NCBI RefSeq assembly: GCF_900106795.1
Contig: NZ_FNNS01000019.1
Span: forward strand, 1-64,000
Direction: 5' to 3'
Source of the DNA: Aequorivita viscosa
GTDB lineage: Bacteria; Bacteroidota; Bacteroidia; Flavobacteriales; Flavobacteriaceae
Length of the DNA stretch: 64,000 nucleotides
A program made the translations under genes and the position numbers. Numbering within the stretch: the stretch's first letter is position 1; each line of letters opens with the position of its first letter. The notes under the pieces are model-generated. The model made no database searches, was not told the DNA's origin, and was given only the letters and a program-made list of their open reading frames with translations. This document shows, piece after piece, positions 43,462-52,299 of the stretch.

Positions 43462-44535
43462 ATGATAAAAAAAATAGCTGTTTTGGGACTTGGAAAAGTA
43501 GGCAGTCTAGTTGCCACCTTACTGAGTTCAAAGTATGAAGTAGAAGGAATGGATCAGTTTGATGTTAAAGATAAATTGCCATTCGAAGTTTTAAAAGGAG
43601 ATGTTTCCAACGATAAGAACATTCGTGATTTTCTAAAAGATAAGGATGCAGTAGTTTCGTGCTTGCCGTATTTCCTCAATATTAAAATAGCCGAAACAGC
43701 TGTTGATATGGGCGTTCATTATTTCGATTTAACCGAAGATGTGCCAACCCTAAATGCTATTCTGAAAATGTCTGAAAATAGCAATTCAGTATTAGCACCT
43801 CAATGTGGCTTGGCCCCTGGATTTATTGGAATTTTAGGTGCTGGGCTTTACGAACAGTTTTCGGAAATTCGTTCGGTGAAATTACGTGTCGGTGCTTTGC
43901 CATTGCACCCAATGGGACAATTAGGATATAGCTTTACGTGGAGTGCAGAAGGGGTTATTAATGAATATTTAAATGATGCTGAGGTAATTCAAAACGGAAA
44001 TCGAAAAATGCTTAGTTCGTTGGACGATGTGGAGTCAATTAATATAAATGGCCGACAGTATGAAGCCTTTTTAACTTCGGGCGGCTTAGGAACAATGTGC
44101 GAAACATTAGAAGGAAAAGTAGATACTTTAAATTATAAAACCATACGATATCCAGGGCACAGAGACGGAATGAAGTTATTGCTTTACGACCTACTTTTGA
44201 AAGATGACAGAAAGTTGGCGAAAGATATTCTAAACAATGCATTGCCATTGGTAGATGACGATATTGTTTTGGTCTATGCAGCAGTCGAAGGTATTTTGGA
44301 TGGTAAATTGAGAAGAAAAGAGTTTTCAGAATCTTATCGAAAAATAACTTTAGATAATAAAGATTGGCGGGCCATAAGTTGGACTACTGCTTGTAGCATT
44401 TCAACCGTTGTAGATTTGGTTTCGGAAGGAAAGTTGAAAAATCAAGGGTTTATTAAACAAGAAGAAATACCTTTCGATATGTTTATCAAATCACATTTTG
44501 GGTCAATGTATGAAACGTATAAGGATCCTAAATAG
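43462..44535 (+). CDS. Saccharopine dehydrogenase-family oxidoreductase
   Basis: A 357-residue NAD(P)-dependent enzyme. Rossmann motif VLGLGKVGSLVATLL (7-21), DAVVSCLPYFLNIKIAETAVDMGVHYFDLTED in pieces (~63-93), QCGLAPGFIGILGAGL (~114-129), and PGHRDGMKLLLYDLLL. These match the saccharopine dehydrogenase / lysine-6-dehydrogenase group acting in lysine breakdown or synthesis, but substrate specificity cannot be read off. Single gene with start ATG 43462; 118 bp after tamL. Confidence 0.85.
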   Translation: MIKKIAVLGLGKVGSLVATLLSSKYEVEGMDQFDVKDKLPFEVLKGDVSNDKNIRDFLKDKDAVVSCLPYFLNIKIAETAVDMGVHYFDLTEDVPTLNAILKMSENSNSVLAPQCGLAPGFIGILGAGLYEQFSEIRSVKLRVGALPLHPMGQLGYSFTWSAEGVINEYLNDAEVIQNGNRKMLSSLDDVESININGRQYEAFLTSGGLGTMCETLEGKVDTLNYKTIRYPGHRDGMKLLLYDLLLKDDRKLAKDILNNALPLVDDDIVLVYAAVEGILDGKLRRKEFSESYRKITLDNKDWRAISWTTACSISTVVDLVSEGKLKNQGFIKQEEIPFDMFIKSHFGSMYETYKDPK

Positions 44536-44651
44536 TTTTGAGTCGAAGAGTAGCCCTACTAAGATTTTTGATTTACGAATTTTGACTTCTGTAAAGGCAA
44601 TCAATTTTCACGCTTTAACAACACCTTAATTAAAAGCAAACTTTAAGTAAG

Positions 44652-44659
44652 TAACTTTG
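44652..44659 (+). promoter_or_regulatory. Putative -7 element of the msrA promoter
   Basis: TAACTTTG fits TAnnTTTG, 18 bases before the msrA ATG. Confidence 0.45.
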
Positions 44660-44677
44660 TTGTTGAAAAATTGAACA

Positions 44678-45217
44678 ATGGAAAATAGAGAATTGCAGAA
44701 AATGACAGTTGGCGGAGGTTGCTTTTGGTGTACAGAGGCGGTTTTTGACCAAATAAAGGGAGTAGAAAAAGTGGTTTCAGGTTATTCTGGTGGTACTGTT
44801 CCAGGAACTCCCACGTATCGAGAAGTTTGTAGTGGATTGACGGGGCATGCTGAGGTTATTCAACTTAGCTTCGATGCAGCCTTGATTTCGTATCAAGACT
44901 TGTTGAAAATTTTCATGACCAGTCACGATCCTACCACCTTAAACCGTCAAGGAGCAGATGTTGGCACACAGTATCGTTCTGTAATTTTTTATCACGATGA
45001 AAATCAAAAAAAAGTTGCTGAAAAGGTTTTAGCCGAAATGGAATCCTATTTTGATGAAGCCATTGTCACTGAACTTTCCCCGTTAGAAAAATTTTTCCCA
45101 GCAGAAAGTGACCATCAAGATTATTATGCTAATAATCCATCGCAGGGATATTGTAGAGCTGTTATTTCTCCGAAACTCGCTAAACTTCGAAGATTGCACG
45201 CAGATAAGTTAAAATAG
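44678..45217 (+). CDS. msrA: Peptide-methionine (S)-S-oxide reductase MsrA
   Basis: A 179-residue repair enzyme that reduces S-methionine sulfoxide in proteins using thioredoxin. Catalytic motif GGCFWCTEAVF (C15; a second cysteine C18), GYSGGTVPGTPTYREVCSG, TSHDPTTLNRQGADVGTQYRS in pieces, and YYANNPSQGYCRAVISPK with a possible resolving cysteine. GCFWC is the less common variant of GCFWG. No signal peptide, so cytoplasmic. Followed by a strong bidirectional terminator. Confidence 0.96.
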   Translation: MENRELQKMTVGGGCFWCTEAVFDQIKGVEKVVSGYSGGTVPGTPTYREVCSGLTGHAEVIQLSFDAALISYQDLLKIFMTSHDPTTLNRQGADVGTQYRSVIFYHDENQKKVAEKVLAEMESYFDEAIVTELSPLEKFFPAESDHQDYYANNPSQGYCRAVISPKLAKLRRLHADKLK

Positions 45218-45248
45218 AAGTCAGGGATTCCATAAGGAGTTTTATAAC

Positions 45249-45296
45249 ATACAAAAGGGACTAAATTCATTAAGATTTTAGTCCCTTTTGTATTTT
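45249..45296. terminator. Bidirectional terminator between msrA and the DUF1508 gene
   Basis: Perfect 15-bp stem ACAAAAGGGACTAAA (45251-45265) / TTTAGTCCCTTTTGT (45277-45291) followed by TATTTTT. Serves both convergent genes. Confidence 0.9.
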
Positions 45297-45315
45297 TAAA
45301 ACTATTTTAATACTG

Positions 45316-45633
45316 TTAAACTTCTTTTACGCCTGCACTTGGTGCATTTTTTTTAACCGATGCTATTCCGTTAGAAACGCCACTTTCGGAAGCGTACATT
45401 TGGCTGCTACCAATAATTTGTCCATTTGTGGATTTTAAATTAAAATGAAATTTTCCATTGGCCGCTGTCTTTCGTTCATAAAGATCGTCGTTAACAGCAT
45501 TCGTTTTTATAGATTCAATTCCATTCATAGCAGAAGCTTTGGAGGAATACATCTGACTAGACAAAATAACTTGTCCGTTGGCTGCTTTTAGTACAAAGTG
45601 AAATTTTTCACCACTTGCTTTCAGTTCAAACAT
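45316..45633 (-). CDS. YegP-family protein, two DUF1508 repeats
   Basis: A 105-residue protein made of two tandem ~50-residue DUF1508 units: residues 1-48 (FELKASGEKFHFVLKAANGQVILSSQMYSSKASAMNGI) and 52-100 (FHFNLKSTNGQIIGSSQMYASESGVSNGIASVKKNA), each giving a small beta-sheet plus helix. YegP homologues are widespread and of uncertain role. Cytoplasmic. Convergent with msrA. Confidence 0.93.
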   Translation of the reverse strand: MFELKASGEKFHFVLKAANGQVILSSQMYSSKASAMNGIESIKTNAVNDDLYERKTAANGKFHFNLKSTNGQIIGSSQMYASESGVSNGIASVKKNAPSAGVKEV

Positions 45634-46023
45634 TGCTTTTGATTTTTTAGATTAAAATAATGAAAGTGTAATATAATAAAAATCTTGGAAAAATATATTT
45701 AGTAGACAACAAGAGACCTAATAAATTATAAATAAACTTATCTGAAATCTTTGTATTTGTTGCTAATTAACAATCATTACTGGTGGGCTAAAACATTTTA
45801 AAAATACATTCAATCAAAGTTTACAAGCGTTTAAACTGTTTATTCTCGGTAACAGCTTGCTAATGAATTGACTGCTAAGTTTACTGGCAAGTGTGTAGGA
45901 TTATTCAATTTCATTTTACGGATTAACATTAACAGTTCATTAGACTTTGGTTAGGAATTCTTATTAATTAAATGAGCTATGTTCGTGCTTTTGTAAATAA
46001 TAACACGTTCCAAATATTTTCTT
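45634..46023. other. Gene-free gap (390 bp)
   Basis: AT-rich upstream region shared by the divergent DUF1508 and fibre genes. I see no ORF, clean hairpin, tRNA or TAnnTTTG motif in the right place; regulatory content is likely but not identified. Confidence 0.4.
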
Positions 46024-47265
46024 ATGTTCTATAGAATTACTTTTTTGCTTTTTTTAGTTTCATTTTTCGGTTTTTCTCAAGTCGGAATTAATACATCAAA
46101 TCCCGATTCTTCTAGTATGCTGGATATTTCGGCCACAAATAAGGGACTTTTAATTCCTCGAGTTTCGTTAAACAGTATAACAGATCAGACAACAATTGCA
46201 TCTCCAGCGCTAAGTCTACTCGTTTTTAATACGGGTAACGCCGTTGCTGAAGGTTTTTACTTTTGGAATGGGACGCAATGGGAAACGCTTAAAACTGAAC
46301 TTACCGATGCTTGGATGTTGGAAGGAAATACCGTTTTAGAATCTTCTTATGCTTTAGGTACTAATAATGAAATGCCTTTATTGTTTAAGACGAATGGTGT
46401 TCAAGTTGCCAATTTTGACCCATCTGGAGAAATTGGAATTGGTTTTGGAAGTAATTCCGGTGGTGTAAATGCTATTGCAATTGGTCGTAATGCAAACGCA
46501 GTTTCTGAACAAAACATCGCTATTGGGTTGGGAAGTGGTGCAAATGGAAGTAATACTTTTGCGCTTGGTACTTATGCGGTTGCTTCGGGTGATTACGGAA
46601 CTGCAGTAGGAACCAATGCTTCTGCCAATGGAAAAAATGCTTCTGCTTTTGGTCATTTAGCGAATGCTTCTGGAGAAGAGTCGGTTTCTGTAGGTGGCGG
46701 TTCTAGAGCCGAAGGACTTAGTGCAGTTGCGTTAGGACCTTATGCGGAAGCGACTGCGGTGAAATCATTTTCACTGGGACCAAACACTAAAGCTTCTGCC
46801 GAAAACTCTTTTGCTTTAGGTATTGGTGCGGTAGCAGATGTGCCTAATACAGTAATTATTGGAGAAGTACAAGTTCCAGGTGGCATTGATGTTACACCCG
46901 TAAATGTGGGTATTGGTACTAAATCACCCAGTGCTCGGTTAGATGTAAATGGCGATGTTAAACTGGGAAGAAAAGGCAATGTTATCAAGGGAATTGCTGG
47001 TTTTTCAAGAACACTTACAAGCAGTACAACCATTCCTGCCAATAGTACAGTAATAGTGCCGTTTACTATTCCAACTACAAGCCAGCCATCTACTACAAAT
47101 GCAACTCTAAATTATACTTTGGCATCTAGTGTTAACGATGCAATATCAGTTAGTTGGGTTAAGTTTAACGGTGTTGGAAATTTAAGAATTAAGTTTAGAA
47201 ATGAATCTGGGATTCCTGTAGATATAAATGGAGCTAAGGTAAACTTTACCATTGTAGAGTTTTAG
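46024..47265 (+). CDS. Second secreted fibre protein with YadA-type head repeats
   Basis: A 413-residue exported protein, signal peptide MFYRITFLLFLVSFFGFSQ. Module VGINTSNPDSSSMLDISATN (20-39) ... GFYFWNGTQWETL resembles the modules of the 16371 protein. Residues ~150-285 hold YadA-head type repeats (AIAIGRNAN, NIAIGLGSG, TFALGTYAV, GTAVGTNAS, ASAFGHLAN, SVSVGGGSR, AVALGPYAE, SFSLGPNTK, SFALGIGAV). VGIGTKSPSARLDVNGDVKL follows (~300-320), and a ~95-residue beta-rich end (AGFSRTLTSSTTIPANSTVI) that differs from the other paralogue. No membrane anchor. Likely forms a trimeric rod; location and partner unknown. Confidence 0.83.
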   Translation: MFYRITFLLFLVSFFGFSQVGINTSNPDSSSMLDISATNKGLLIPRVSLNSITDQTTIASPALSLLVFNTGNAVAEGFYFWNGTQWETLKTELTDAWMLEGNTVLESSYALGTNNEMPLLFKTNGVQVANFDPSGEIGIGFGSNSGGVNAIAIGRNANAVSEQNIAIGLGSGANGSNTFALGTYAVASGDYGTAVGTNASANGKNASAFGHLANASGEESVSVGGGSRAEGLSAVALGPYAEATAVKSFSLGPNTKASAENSFALGIGAVADVPNTVIIGEVQVPGGIDVTPVNVGIGTKSPSARLDVNGDVKLGRKGNVIKGIAGFSRTLTSSTTIPANSTVIVPFTIPTTSQPSTTNATLNYTLASSVNDAISVSWVKFNGVGNLRIKFRNESGIPVDINGAKVNFTIVEF

Positions 47266-47496
47266 AAATAGGACTATTTCATTTTGTTATTATAAACAAG
47301 AAAAGCCATATCACTTTAGCATGAACTGCATTGTGACATGGCTCCTTGTAATGTAAATCGTTACCAACCAATTTGCCTAAAGCTAATTCGAGGCAAGTTT
47401 GTTAATTCCTTGCGGTCGTGATTTACTTACACGGGTTTCGTTTTTAATAACTGCATTAACATTGAAGTTTAAGCAACTTTAAGAACTAACCCATAA

Positions 47497-47553
47497 CTTT
47501 TTAATCTCAATACAATTCAATCTAAAGATTGAGTATCTCAAGCGATTAAAAAG
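47497..47553. other. Nested hairpin, candidate structured RNA or cruciform
   Basis: Outer 10-bp perfect stem CTTTTTAATC (47497-47506) / GATTAAAAAG (47544-47553), then ATAC (47510-47513) / GTAT (47533-47536), then TCAATC (47517-47522) / GATTGA (47527-47532) with a TAAA loop. Twenty base pairs in 57 bases. Strand and function unknown. Confidence 0.5.
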
Positions 47554-47771
47554 CTTGTAAAGTGAATTCTTTTACTTTCTAAAAAATCATAGTTGCGAAC
47601 ATTCTTTCGATAGTTAGCTCTATTAAAAGTTTAGAAAATTAATGTAAAAGAACGTCGCTTTAATGTATCAACTTAGTAATTAAACCGTTTTGATACTGCT
47701 AATATAAGACGGAATTTCGGTTAAACAATGATTTTTATGTCGTTAAAAATCAACAGCTTACTAACATAGGT

Positions 47772-47789
47772 TATTAACAATTGTTAATA
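47772..47789. promoter_or_regulatory. 18-bp perfect palindrome
   Basis: TATTAACAATTGTTAATA is perfectly self-complementary and sits directly beside the rplS terminator. It could be a dimeric protein-binding site; no family is suggested. Confidence 0.4.
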
Positions 47790-47790
47790 G

Positions 47791-47820
47791 AAAAAGCCCT
47801 GCGTTTACAGGGCTTTTTCG
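47791..47820 (-). terminator. rplS terminator
   Basis: AAAAAGCCCTG (47791-47801) / CAGGGCTTTTT (47808-47818), an 11-bp stem with a T run on the minus strand's far side, 21 bp past the rplS stop. Confidence 0.9.
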
Positions 47821-47840
47821 AGTTTTTAACAATAAAAAGA

Positions 47841-48191
47841 TTAGTTACGCTTTTCTTTAATTCGGGCTTTCTTCCCGGTAAGACCTCTAAAGTAAAAGAT
47901 ACGGGCTCTACGTACGCTACCTTTTTTGTTGACTTCTATTTTTTGAAGTGCTGGCATATTAAGAGGGAAAATACGCTCCACTCCAATAGTACCACTCATT
48001 TTTCTAATAGTAAAGGTTTTGGTAAGTCCAGTTCCTTTTACTTGAATAACTACGCCACGGAAAAACTGTGTACGTGTTTTTTCACCTTCACGAATTTCGT
48101 AATAAACAGTGATGGTGTCCCCAGCGCCAAATTCTGGGAAATCTTTTTTGGTGACAAATTCGTTTTCAACAAATTTTACTAACTCTTCCAT
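47841..48191 (-). CDS. rplS: 50S ribosomal protein bL19
   Basis: A 116-residue ribosomal protein at the 30S-50S interface. FPEFGAGDTITVYYEIREG, GEKTRTQFFRGVVIQVKGTG, FTIRKMSGTIGVERIFPLNMP and RRARIFYFRGLTGKKARIKE cover the full bL19 pattern. Normally next to trmD; here a DUF885 gene lies between them. It has its own promoter (48263-48293) and a ~60-nt leader. Confidence 0.98.
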   Translation of the reverse strand: MEELVKFVENEFVTKKDFPEFGAGDTITVYYEIREGEKTRTQFFRGVVIQVKGTGLTKTFTIRKMSGTIGVERIFPLNMPALQKIEVNKKGSVRRARIFYFRGLTGKKARIKEKRN

Positions 48192-48204
48192 TTTATTGAG
48201 TTGA

Positions 48205-48255
48205 TAAGGTTTAAATTAAAACAACATTCGCGGTTCTCGCCAGAGGTTGGATTAA
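48205..48255 (-). promoter_or_regulatory. Candidate bL19 5' leader structure
   Basis: The minus-strand leader contains CCAACCTCTGGCGAGAACCG and CGAATGTTG, in which CAAC/GTTG and GCG/CGC can pair into a compact hairpin between promoter and start. Ribosomal protein genes often carry autoregulatory leaders. Weak; by eye only. Confidence 0.3.
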
Positions 48256-48262
48256 GTGGGTG

Positions 48263-48293
48263 CAAAAGTAAACAATTTAAATAATTTGGCAAG
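48263..48293 (-). promoter_or_regulatory. rplS promoter
   Basis: Minus strand: CTTG (48290-48293), 19-bp spacer, TACTTTTG (48263-48270), the cleanest match in the window to the Bacteroidota -33/-7 pattern. The -7 motif is 71 bases from the ATG. Confidence 0.65.
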
Positions 48294-48323
48294 TGCTTTA
48301 TCCTTTTTTTTGATTGGTGAAGC

Positions 48324-50126
48324 TTACGATTGTTTAGAACGTGCTATCCATTTATCAATCTTATATTCAAGTAATTCCAACGGAATACTGCCGGTTTCCA
48401 AAACTTGATTATGAAACTCACCTATTTTGAATTTATCGCCCAATTCCTTTTCTGCTTTATGGCGGAGTTCCAAGATTTTTAATTGCCCAATCTTATACGA
48501 TAGTGCCTGACCAGGATTTGCCATATAGCGTTCAATTTCTGAAATGATTCCAGCTTCAGGCTCGGCTTCATTTTGCAAGCAATATTCAATGGCCTCCTCG
48601 CGAGTCCAGTCTTTATAGTGCATTCCTGTGTCAACAACCAATCGAACTGCACGGTGCATTTCGGCTCCTAGCATTCCAAAGTATTGATACGGATCTGTGT
48701 ACAGTCCAAGTTCCTTGCCAAGCGATTCACTATAAAGTGCCCAACCTTCACCATAACCACTGTAAAAAAGTGTTTTTCTGAACATAGGTAAATCTTCATT
48801 TTCCTGCGTTAAGGATATTTGATAATGGTGACCAGGAATTGCTTCGTGTAAAAAGAGCGATTCATCGCTGTAAATATTATATTCAGAAGCATCTGGAATT
48901 GGCACGTAAAATCTTCCAGCTCGGGTTCCATCTAAACTGCCTGGATTGTATTGCGCACTTGCCGATTTTTCTCTAAACTTTTCAGTTTGTACTACTTCAA
49001 AAGCTGTTTTAGGTTTGTTGTCGAATAGCTCTTCAAGCTTTGGTTTCATTTTTTCGTGAATAGCATAGAAATTATCAATAATCTGTTGTGGCTTGCTGTA
49101 AGGGGTGAGGTCCTTATTAGTTCGTACGAAATTGAAAAACTCTTGTAGATTTCCTTTAAAACCAATCTCATTTTTCACTTTTTCCATTTCAGACGAAATA
49201 CGCGCTACTTCGCTTAGCCCTAGTTCGTGAATTTCTTCAGCGGTCATTTCGGTTGTTGTGTACAGTTTTATTTGATGTTTGTAATAATCTTTTCCATTAG
49301 GTATATCTTCGATTCCTGTAGTTGTTCTTCCTGAATTTAAATATTCTTCAGAAGTAAACGTGTATAAACTTTGATATGCTGGAATTACCTTTTTTAAAAC
49401 CATTTCGGCATAAGCCTCTGTAATTGCTTTTTTGTCTTCTTCTGGAAAATCATCAGGAAAGTTTTTAACAGGGGAGAAGAACAGGTTTTTATCTAAATTA
49501 GGTTCGGTCATTGCCTTTAGTTGCGGGATCACTTTAACTATCAAGGACTTTGGTAGCACATAACCTGCTGCCATACCTTCTTTCATTCGGCTTTCCGCTG
49601 TTTTCAACCAATCTACATATCCATCAACACGTTCCATCCAAATTTTGTAATCGTCTACTGTTTGAAAAGGCTGTGCACTTTTTCCACTAGCTAATTGTCC
49701 CATTACAAGATTGACAGACCACATTTGATCAATAGGGAAGTGTGTGCTGTTTTTGAATGAAAGTGTCTCTAAATTGATGTTGCATTCCCAGAGTAAAACA
49801 TCTTTACTCATTTTTTCGGTATCGGTTAGAGTAGCATCTTCAAATTTTAAAGCTTCTTCTTTAAAGCGTGTGTAATAATTTGTAAGACCAGAAATATATT
49901 GGTCTGAAAGAAAATTTGGAAAGCTATTATTGTAGCGTGTATCACCAGAAAAAGTTGCTTTAAGCGGGTTTAGAATTAAACCTTCTTCGTAGTAATTGTT
50001 GAGCATCATGTTAAAATCAGCACTCACATTACTGTTTTCAGAGTTGTCTTTTTCGCTCGATTCATTTTTGCACGAAGCGAAAAACGTAATCGCTAGCACA
50101 ATTAGTATAATTTGTTTGATTTTCAT
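48324..50126 (-). CDS. DUF885 family lipoprotein, putative metallopeptidase
   Basis: A 600-residue protein with a lipoprotein signal (MKIKQIILIVLAITFFASCK, cysteine ~19). The DUF885 body (~60-590) carries the zinc-binding HExxxGHH-like motif LFLHEAIPGHHYQISLTQE (~420) with a downstream glutamate in GEGWALYSESLG, as in DUF885 carboxypeptidase-type proteins. It would act at the cell envelope on peptides. Usual length. It is inserted between trmD and rplS, 40 bp after the trmD start side and 132 bp before rplS. Confidence 0.88.
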   Translation of the reverse strand: MKIKQIILIVLAITFFASCKNESSEKDNSENSNVSADFNMMLNNYYEEGLILNPLKATFSGDTRYNNSFPNFLSDQYISGLTNYYTRFKEEALKFEDATLTDTEKMSKDVLLWECNINLETLSFKNSTHFPIDQMWSVNLVMGQLASGKSAQPFQTVDDYKIWMERVDGYVDWLKTAESRMKEGMAAGYVLPKSLIVKVIPQLKAMTEPNLDKNLFFSPVKNFPDDFPEEDKKAITEAYAEMVLKKVIPAYQSLYTFTSEEYLNSGRTTTGIEDIPNGKDYYKHQIKLYTTTEMTAEEIHELGLSEVARISSEMEKVKNEIGFKGNLQEFFNFVRTNKDLTPYSKPQQIIDNFYAIHEKMKPKLEELFDNKPKTAFEVVQTEKFREKSASAQYNPGSLDGTRAGRFYVPIPDASEYNIYSDESLFLHEAIPGHHYQISLTQENEDLPMFRKTLFYSGYGEGWALYSESLGKELGLYTDPYQYFGMLGAEMHRAVRLVVDTGMHYKDWTREEAIEYCLQNEAEPEAGIISEIERYMANPGQALSYKIGQLKILELRHKAEKELGDKFKIGEFHNQVLETGSIPLELLEYKIDKWIARSKQS

Positions 50127-50166
50127 TTTCAGTTGATTTTGGTTGTTGTGTAGTGCTGATAAATAC

Positions 50167-50841
50167 TTATTCTAGCAAATCTGGTCGGCGTTCCTGCGTG
50201 CGTTTGTAGGCTTGATCCTCGCGCCATTCCTCGATTTTTCCTGTATTACCACTTGTAAGAATTTCTGGCACGGTCCATCCTTTATATTCTGCGGGACGTG
50301 TATAAATAGGTGGCGCAAGTAAATTATCTTGAAAAGAATCTGTTAGAGCGCTGGTTTCATTCCCTAAAACTCCGGGAATTAAACGAATTACGGCATCACA
50401 AACTAAAGCTGCAGCAAGTTCACCCCCGCTCAAAACGAAGTCGCCTATGGAAATTTCCCGTGTTATAAAGTGATCACGAACACGTTGGTCTACACCTTTA
50501 TAATGACCGCAAAGAATAATGATGTTTTCTTTAAGCGAAAGTTCGTTCGCCGCGTATTGGTTAAACGTCTTTCCGTCGGGCGTCATATAGATTATTTCGT
50601 CATAATCTCTTTCAGATTTTAATTCTGAAATACATTTGTCAATAGGTTCAATCATCATAACCATTCCAGCACCGCCGCCAAATTGATAATCGTCAATTTG
50701 CTTATAGTTATTTGTGGAATAATCCCTAAGATTGTGGGTGTGGACTTCAACCAAGCCTTTTTCAATAGCTCGTTTTAGAATGGAAGCTTCGAACGGGCTT
50801 TGAAGTAGTTCGGGAAGGACAGTGATAATATCGATTCGCAT
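50167..50841 (-). CDS. trmD: tRNA (guanine-N1)-methyltransferase TrmD
   Basis: A 224-residue SPOUT-class enzyme forming m1G37 in tRNAs to prevent frameshifting. [61 protein letters not shown] (knot), [16 protein letters not shown] and [20 protein letters not shown] are all present. Length is typical. First gene toward DUF885; rplS follows it at a distance. Confidence 0.97.
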   Translation of the reverse strand: MRIDIITVLPELLQSPFEASILKRAIEKGLVEVHTHNLRDYSTNNYKQIDDYQFGGGAGMVMMIEPIDKCISELKSERDYDEIIYMTPDGKTFNQYAANELSLKENIIILCGHYKGVDQRVRDHFITREISIGDFVLSGGELAAALVCDAVIRLIPGVLGNETSALTDSFQDNLLAPPIYTRPAEYKGWTVPEILTSGNTGKIEEWREDQAYKRTQERRPDLLE

Positions 50842-50887
50842 TTTGGAAATTAAATTGTGAAAATAATTTTCAAAAATACGTATAAAA

Positions 50888-52081
50888 TCATCCTTTCTTA
50901 ACTTGCTGTTGTTTTTTGCGTTTTTCTTTTTCCGCTTCTCTTTTCTTTTTCTCTAATTCCCGTCTTTCCTTTCGTGTTAAGTTTGGATTTTTCAGGACTT
51001 CGTCGTAATTTATTTCTAGAGGTGGTTGCTCTTTAAACGCTTGAATCCAAGCATTTTTGAATAGGTTGAACACAGTTGGCCAAACGCCAATTTCTAAGTT
51101 ATTTAGGTTGCCAGCTATTGAAGCCTTGGTTGCTACAGTATCTGTATCTTGATTTTTTAAAGCGAATTTGAAAAAGCCAACAAAGCCTTCCCATAAGTTT
51201 TCGGAGTAATTTTCATCTTCACCTATCAATTTTGAATCGGTAAGAATTGGTTTTAAATATCCTAATAAATTACCATTTGCAATTTCCACTTCGCTAAACA
51301 CGCTGATATTTCCCTTTTCAAAATTTAATTTGGCGTTGTGGTTTGAAAAATCGTTGAAGGCGGTAACATCTGCGTTTTCGATGGAAAAAGAAAGGTCCAT
51401 TTCTGAAATTTTCTTTGCCAAGTTCATGTTCCCTTCTAAAAACACCTTACCGTTCCCTGTTGAAATTCCTGTAGCCTGAATAGGAGAGGGGAGAATTCGT
51501 TCTTTTTCTACCACAATCCTGAGATTGTCTGCGGTGAGTTCAAGTTGACCGATTTGCAATTCCACCCTTGGCTTGGCGGAAAATTGCACAAACGACAATT
51601 TGCCGTTGTGAACTTCAAAATTGTTTATATCTAATGGAACAAGGGCGGAAAGTGCTTTTTTCCAATCGTTTGCTTTAGCGATGCCGATTTTCTTATTTTG
51701 TTCTTCAAAAATATAGATAAGTTCAGGATTGTCTAAAATAACTTCGCTGACTAATTTTCCGTGAAAAAGTGACTTCCATTGAATAGAAATATCGCTTTTC
51801 GGAAAATTTAAAAAAGGAATATTAGATTCTGAAGTGCCTTTGTTTAATTGCATTCCATTAACAACATAGGCGCCACGCAAAAGGGCGATGTCTATATCAT
51901 CAACTTGTCCGTAGTAGCCTGGAATATCTGCCAGCACTTTGTTCACACGGTTTTTTACCAATGTAGGGAGGTAAAGTCGAAAGGCAATCAGAAGGATTAA
52001 AACTATAGTGGGAATTATGAAACGTTTTTTTATAAAATATCGTCTTTTGTGTTGAACCACAGACTTATTGGACTCAGGCAT
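50888..52081 (-). CDS. DUF748/AsmA-like membrane-anchored protein
   Basis: A 397-residue protein: basic N-terminus, one membrane helix ([19 protein letters not shown], ~21-39), then a periplasmic beta-rich body (~45-360) with AsmA-type features ([33 protein letters not shown] in pieces; [22 protein letters not shown]), ending in a Lys/Glu/Arg-rich tail. Related to lipid-transfer AsmA clan proteins, but far shorter than TamB. 46 bp upstream of trmD and may be co-transcribed. Function unknown. Confidence 0.82.
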   Translation of the reverse strand: MPESNKSVVQHKRRYFIKKRFIIPTIVLILLIAFRLYLPTLVKNRVNKVLADIPGYYGQVDDIDIALLRGAYVVNGMQLNKGTSESNIPFLNFPKSDISIQWKSLFHGKLVSEVILDNPELIYIFEEQNKKIGIAKANDWKKALSALVPLDINNFEVHNGKLSFVQFSAKPRVELQIGQLELTADNLRIVVEKERILPSPIQATGISTGNGKVFLEGNMNLAKKISEMDLSFSIENADVTAFNDFSNHNAKLNFEKGNISVFSEVEIANGNLLGYLKPILTDSKLIGEDENYSENLWEGFVGFFKFALKNQDTDTVATKASIAGNLNNLEIGVWPTVFNLFKNAWIQAFKEQPPLEINYDEVLKNPNLTRKERRELEKKKREAEKEKRKKQQQVKKG

Positions 52082-52235
52082 TTTTAAGCTAATTGTTTCG
52101 GTAAATTTGCTTCAAAGGGTGTTAGCGTAGGGTTAATGAAGTCATAAAAAAAAAGCATTTTCTTTATGTCTTTTAGGAAGAGAAATTATTGCAAATTCCA
52201 AACGGTAATGAAAGAAAAAGTGCTTAGGTTGTGAA

Positions 52236-52274
52236 ACAAAAACCTCCCTTCGGTTTATCGAAAGGAGGTTTTCT
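52236..52274 (-). terminator. gapA terminator
   Basis: AAAACCTCCCTT (52238-52249) / AAAGGAGGTTTT (52261-52272), one mismatch, followed on the minus strand by T-rich sequence; 26 bp past the gapA stop. Confidence 0.8.
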
Positions 52275-52299
52275 AATTCATTTACAAAAAGAACTTTTC

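Larger units (their letters stand above)
47266..47790. other. Long gene-free stretch with structured elements
   Basis: About 525 bp without any credible ORF. It contains an imperfect hairpin just after the fibre gene (47304-47343; AGCCATATCAC / GTGACATGGCT, one mismatch), a nested hairpin (47497-47553) and an 18-bp perfect palindrome (47772-47789). No tRNA or known RNA was recognised. Confidence 0.5.

Noticed and set aside
47781-48182. Plus-strand 133-codon frame
   Set aside because: It is the antisense of rplS and crosses its terminator.
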